A stretch of DNA of 64,000 nt, taken from positions 106,203-170,202 of the forward strand of contig NZ_BOMW01000027.1 of the NCBI RefSeq assembly GCF_016862395.1. The letters run 5' to 3'. Shown here piece by piece: positions 62,377-64,000 of this stretch (positions are counted from its first letter, which is position 1; every line of letters begins with the position of its first letter). The notes beneath the pieces were generated by a model. The model ran no database searches and was not told the DNA's origin. It saw only the letters and a program-made list of their open reading frames with translations. The position numbers and the translations under genes were made by a program. The stretch comes from Actinoplanes siamensis. Its GTDB lineage: Bacteria; Actinomycetota; Actinomycetes; Mycobacteriales; Micromonosporaceae.

Positions 62377-63120
62377 GTGAACGACTCGACTCTGCACGGA
62401 AAGACGGTCATCATCACGGGAGCGAGCAGCGGCATCGGCCGGGCGACGGCGGACCTGCTGGCCCGGCGCGGCGCGAATGTGGTGCTGGCGGCCCGGCGTA
62501 CGAACCGAATCGAAGCGCATGCGTCGGCGTTGCGCGACGGCGGCGCGCGGGCGGCAGCGATCGCGGTTGACGTGTCGTCTGCCGTCGACGTTCGGGCGCT
62601 CGTCGATCAGTCAGTGCGGCTCTTCGGCGGCATCGACGCGTTCGTGAGCAATGCGGGGGTCGCGCGATTGGCGCGGCTGGAAGACGGCGACGGCGCGGAC
62701 TGGGATGCGATGGTCGACGTCAACTTTCGTGGGCTGTTGCACGCTCTGGCCGCGGTGCTACCGGTTTTCCGCCGGCAAGGACACGGACATGTCGTAGCGG
62801 TCGTGTCCACCTCCGGCATCACGATCTCCCCCACCATGGGGGTGTACGCGGCGACGAAGAACGCCGCCCGCACCGTGATGGAGGCGCTGCGGGCCGAGTC
62901 GACGGACGGCGTCGTGCGCACCACCGAGATCTCGCCCGGTTTCGTCCGTACCGAGCTCGCCGACGGCATGGACGACGCCTTCCGCAAGCAGATCCAAGCC
63001 GATATGCACTCGTTCGGCCTGGATCCCGCCGCCGTCGCCCGAGCGGTGTGTTTCGCCTTGGAACAGCCGCAGGACGTCGAGATCGGGTCGTTGACGATCC
63101 GGCCGACCGTGCAGGGCTGA
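62377..63120 (+). CDS. Short-chain dehydrogenase/reductase, second TetR pair
   Basis: The 247 residues include TGASSGIG (~14-21), NAG near 92 and a YAATK catalytic motif. C-terminal TIRPTVQG is the usual end of the SDR group annotated as oxidoreductases with TetR partners. NADP preference is suggested by the AARR following the second strand. Substrate unknown. The GTG at 62377 is the only well-placed start. Confidence 0.87.
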   Translation: MNDSTLHGKTVIITGASSGIGRATADLLARRGANVVLAARRTNRIEAHASALRDGGARAAAIAVDVSSAVDVRALVDQSVRLFGGIDAFVSNAGVARLARLEDGDGADWDAMVDVNFRGLLHALAAVLPVFRRQGHGHVVAVVSTSGITISPTMGVYAATKNAARTVMEALRAESTDGVVRTTEISPGFVRTELADGMDDAFRKQIQADMHSFGLDPAAVARAVCFALEQPQDVEIGSLTIRPTVQG

Positions 63121-63227
63121 GCCACCACGAAGACAGGGAGGTAGGAGCCGGTCCGGGCCACCGTCGCACCGCGGGCCCGGTGACGGCTCGGTGCTGACCC
63201 TGTGGGACGTGGCCGCCGGCGCGCCGC

Positions 63228-63479
63228 TACCAGCAGATGCTCGACCCCGGTCACGCCGAGGCCTGGCCGGCCACCCGAGCGGATTTCACCGCCCTGTTCG
63301 ACGGCCTGGAGCTGATGGAGCCGGGGGTCGTGCTGGTCACCGACTGGCGGCCAAACGGCCACGTGTCGGACGTGGACCCAGCCGGATCAGCATCTGGCCG
63401 GTGCCGCCCGCAAAGCCTGAGCGACACCACCCCGTTCCTCCTGCGGCTCCCCCGCGACCGACCGCGGGGAAGGCCATAA
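63228..63479 (+). pseudogene. C-terminal fragment of a DUF574 methyltransferase
   Basis: RADFTALFDGLELMEPGVVLVTDWRPN matches the end of DUF574 methyltransferases, including the intact one at 31217-32023 (FDGLDLLEPGVVTCSRWRPD). No SAM-binding region remains upstream. Confidence 0.6.
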
Positions 63480-63513
63480 CAAATTTTTCCGAAAGACTTC
63501 CGGAAGATTTCCG

Positions 63514-63554
63514 AACCTGCGATACGACCGCCCGCGGTCCCGTCGCAGGTTTTT
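63514..63554 (+). terminator. Terminator with T tract
   Basis: AACCTGCGA (63514-63522) pairs with TCGCAGGTT (63543-63551) around an inner GACCG/CGGTC stem and is followed by TTTT. It is the most classical intrinsic terminator in the window and insulates the downstream enzyme gene. Confidence 0.72.
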
Positions 63555-63650
63555 CCTGTCCGTTTCCGAGCGCTGGCGGACGAGCAGCCCCAACATTCTG
63601 CAGATGAGCTGCAGACTTCTTCTTTGATGTCCATTTTGTCGAGAGAAACT

Positions 63651-63702
63651 TCCGAAACATCTCCGAAACCTATTGTTTGCGGATGACTCCCGTGCTTAGC
63701 AT
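63651..63702 (+). promoter_or_regulatory. Promoter and direct-repeat operator of the edge hydrolase
   Basis: TTGTTT (63673-63678) and TAGCAT (63697-63702) are 18 bp apart. Just upstream, TCCGAAAC occurs twice, 11 bp apart (63651-63658, 63662-63669), with further TTTCCGAAAG and CTTCCGGAAG sites near 63486-63506. CGAAA-type sites are typical of xylan/cellulose regulators in actinomycetes. Confidence 0.55.
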
Positions 63703-63836
63703 CGTTAAACATCGAGCTGCATCCATACCTTGCTCAAGTCGTTGTCGCCTCGGCATCCCCCTCGGCGTATGGGCGGTCTCCGCCTGCCGGTGTGCCCGCG
63801 ACCGCGACCCGGGCGGGGCTTCGAGAAGGAGAGGCC

Positions 63837-64000
63837 ATGGTGGCAGGTAGCTTCTCAGTCCACCTCGGCGGTACACGTCGTAGACGGTCGTTGGGAATGC
63901 GGACCGTGGTCGGAGCCACGGTCACGGCGGCGGCCGTCGCGGTGAGCATGATCGCGATGATCCCGGACGCGAGCGCGGCGGCGAACACGCTCGGCGCCGC
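63837..64000 (+). CDS. Secreted GH10-like endo-xylanase, 5' part only
   Basis: The frame starts at ATG 63837 with an AAGGAG site and runs to the right edge. About 54 residues are seen: a twin-Arg-rich N-terminus (RRRRSLG), a long hydrophobic stretch and ...PDASAAANTLGAA. A mature N-terminus ANTLGAA is typical of actinomycete GH10 xylanases (continuing AAQSGRYFG in known enzymes). The catalytic domain lies outside the window, so the family is a likely but unproven call. Confidence 0.62.
   Translation, partial: MVAGSFSVHLGGTRRRRSLGMRTVVGATVTAAAVAVSMIAMIPDASAAANTLGA

Overview
This window is very GC-rich. It has actinobacterial gene content, many GTG/TTG starts, ATGA/GTGA translational coupling, leaderless promoters and secreted plant-polymer hydrolases. 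I read it as the chromosome of a filamentous actinomycete, most likely Micromonosporaceae (Actinoplanes-like). That placement is inferred from gene content, not tested. I saw no rRNA, tRNA or CRISPR array.

Region by region. 1-5.9 kb: the 3' part of a large periplasmic-binding-like protein (cut by the left edge), a short-chain dehydrogenase, a cupin and an aromatic FAD hydroxylase. 6.1-7.8 kb: a secreted pectate lyase with a clear promoter, a 14-bp operator at the predicted transcription start and a terminator. 7.9-13.8 kb: a compact minus-strand azol(in)e-peptide (TOMM) operon. It encodes a YcaO cyclodehydratase, two zinc/E1-like partner proteins (one fused to a SagB-type oxidase), a second nitroreductase-like protein, a 93-residue precursor with 16 cysteines in Cys-X-Gly spacing, and a membrane M50 protease. 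14-17.9 kb: a CDF metal transporter, peptide deformylase, a secreted collagen-like protein, a DUF309 protein and a flavin reductase behind a textbook SoxR promoter. 18-31 kb: an aromatic specialised-metabolism region with a tyrosine-ammonia-lyase-like enzyme, an acyl-CoA/AMP ligase, two paralogous flavin monooxygenases, an FMN hydroxy-acid oxidase, a divergent P450, a CPA2 antiporter, an ECF sigma unit and a two-component system. 31-34 kb: a DUF574 methyltransferase and an ArsR/RibD-like/AHSA1 operon.

34.2-37.6 kb holds a three-gene unit: a free-standing B3/4 (PheRS-editing-like) domain, a LysE-type exporter and a B12-binding radical SAM enzyme. I propose it makes, exports and protects against an unusual amino acid. 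After a degraded transposase come three tandem secreted DUF4360 paralogues (38.9-40.9 kb) and a small secreted protein that has a relative at 61 kb. 42.3-49.6 kb is an iron-box-controlled, four-gene desferrioxamine-type siderophore operon with two unusual gene fusions. 49.8-57.8 kb carries an erythromycin-esterase-family protein and a signalling group (diguanylate cyclase, PAS/PP2C/ATPase/STAS protein, solo CheW). 56.8-61.7 kb is littered with IS110, IS630 and P450 fragments. 59.2-63.1 kb contains two divergent TetR/SDR pairs, each with paired operators. The right edge is the start of a secreted GH10-like xylanase with its control region.

The strongest leads are the Cys-X-Gly TOMM operon and the B3/4-LysE-B12-radical-SAM trio. 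Next come the SoxR-driven leaderless flavin reductase, the TAL/FMO/P450 cluster and the fused siderophore genes.
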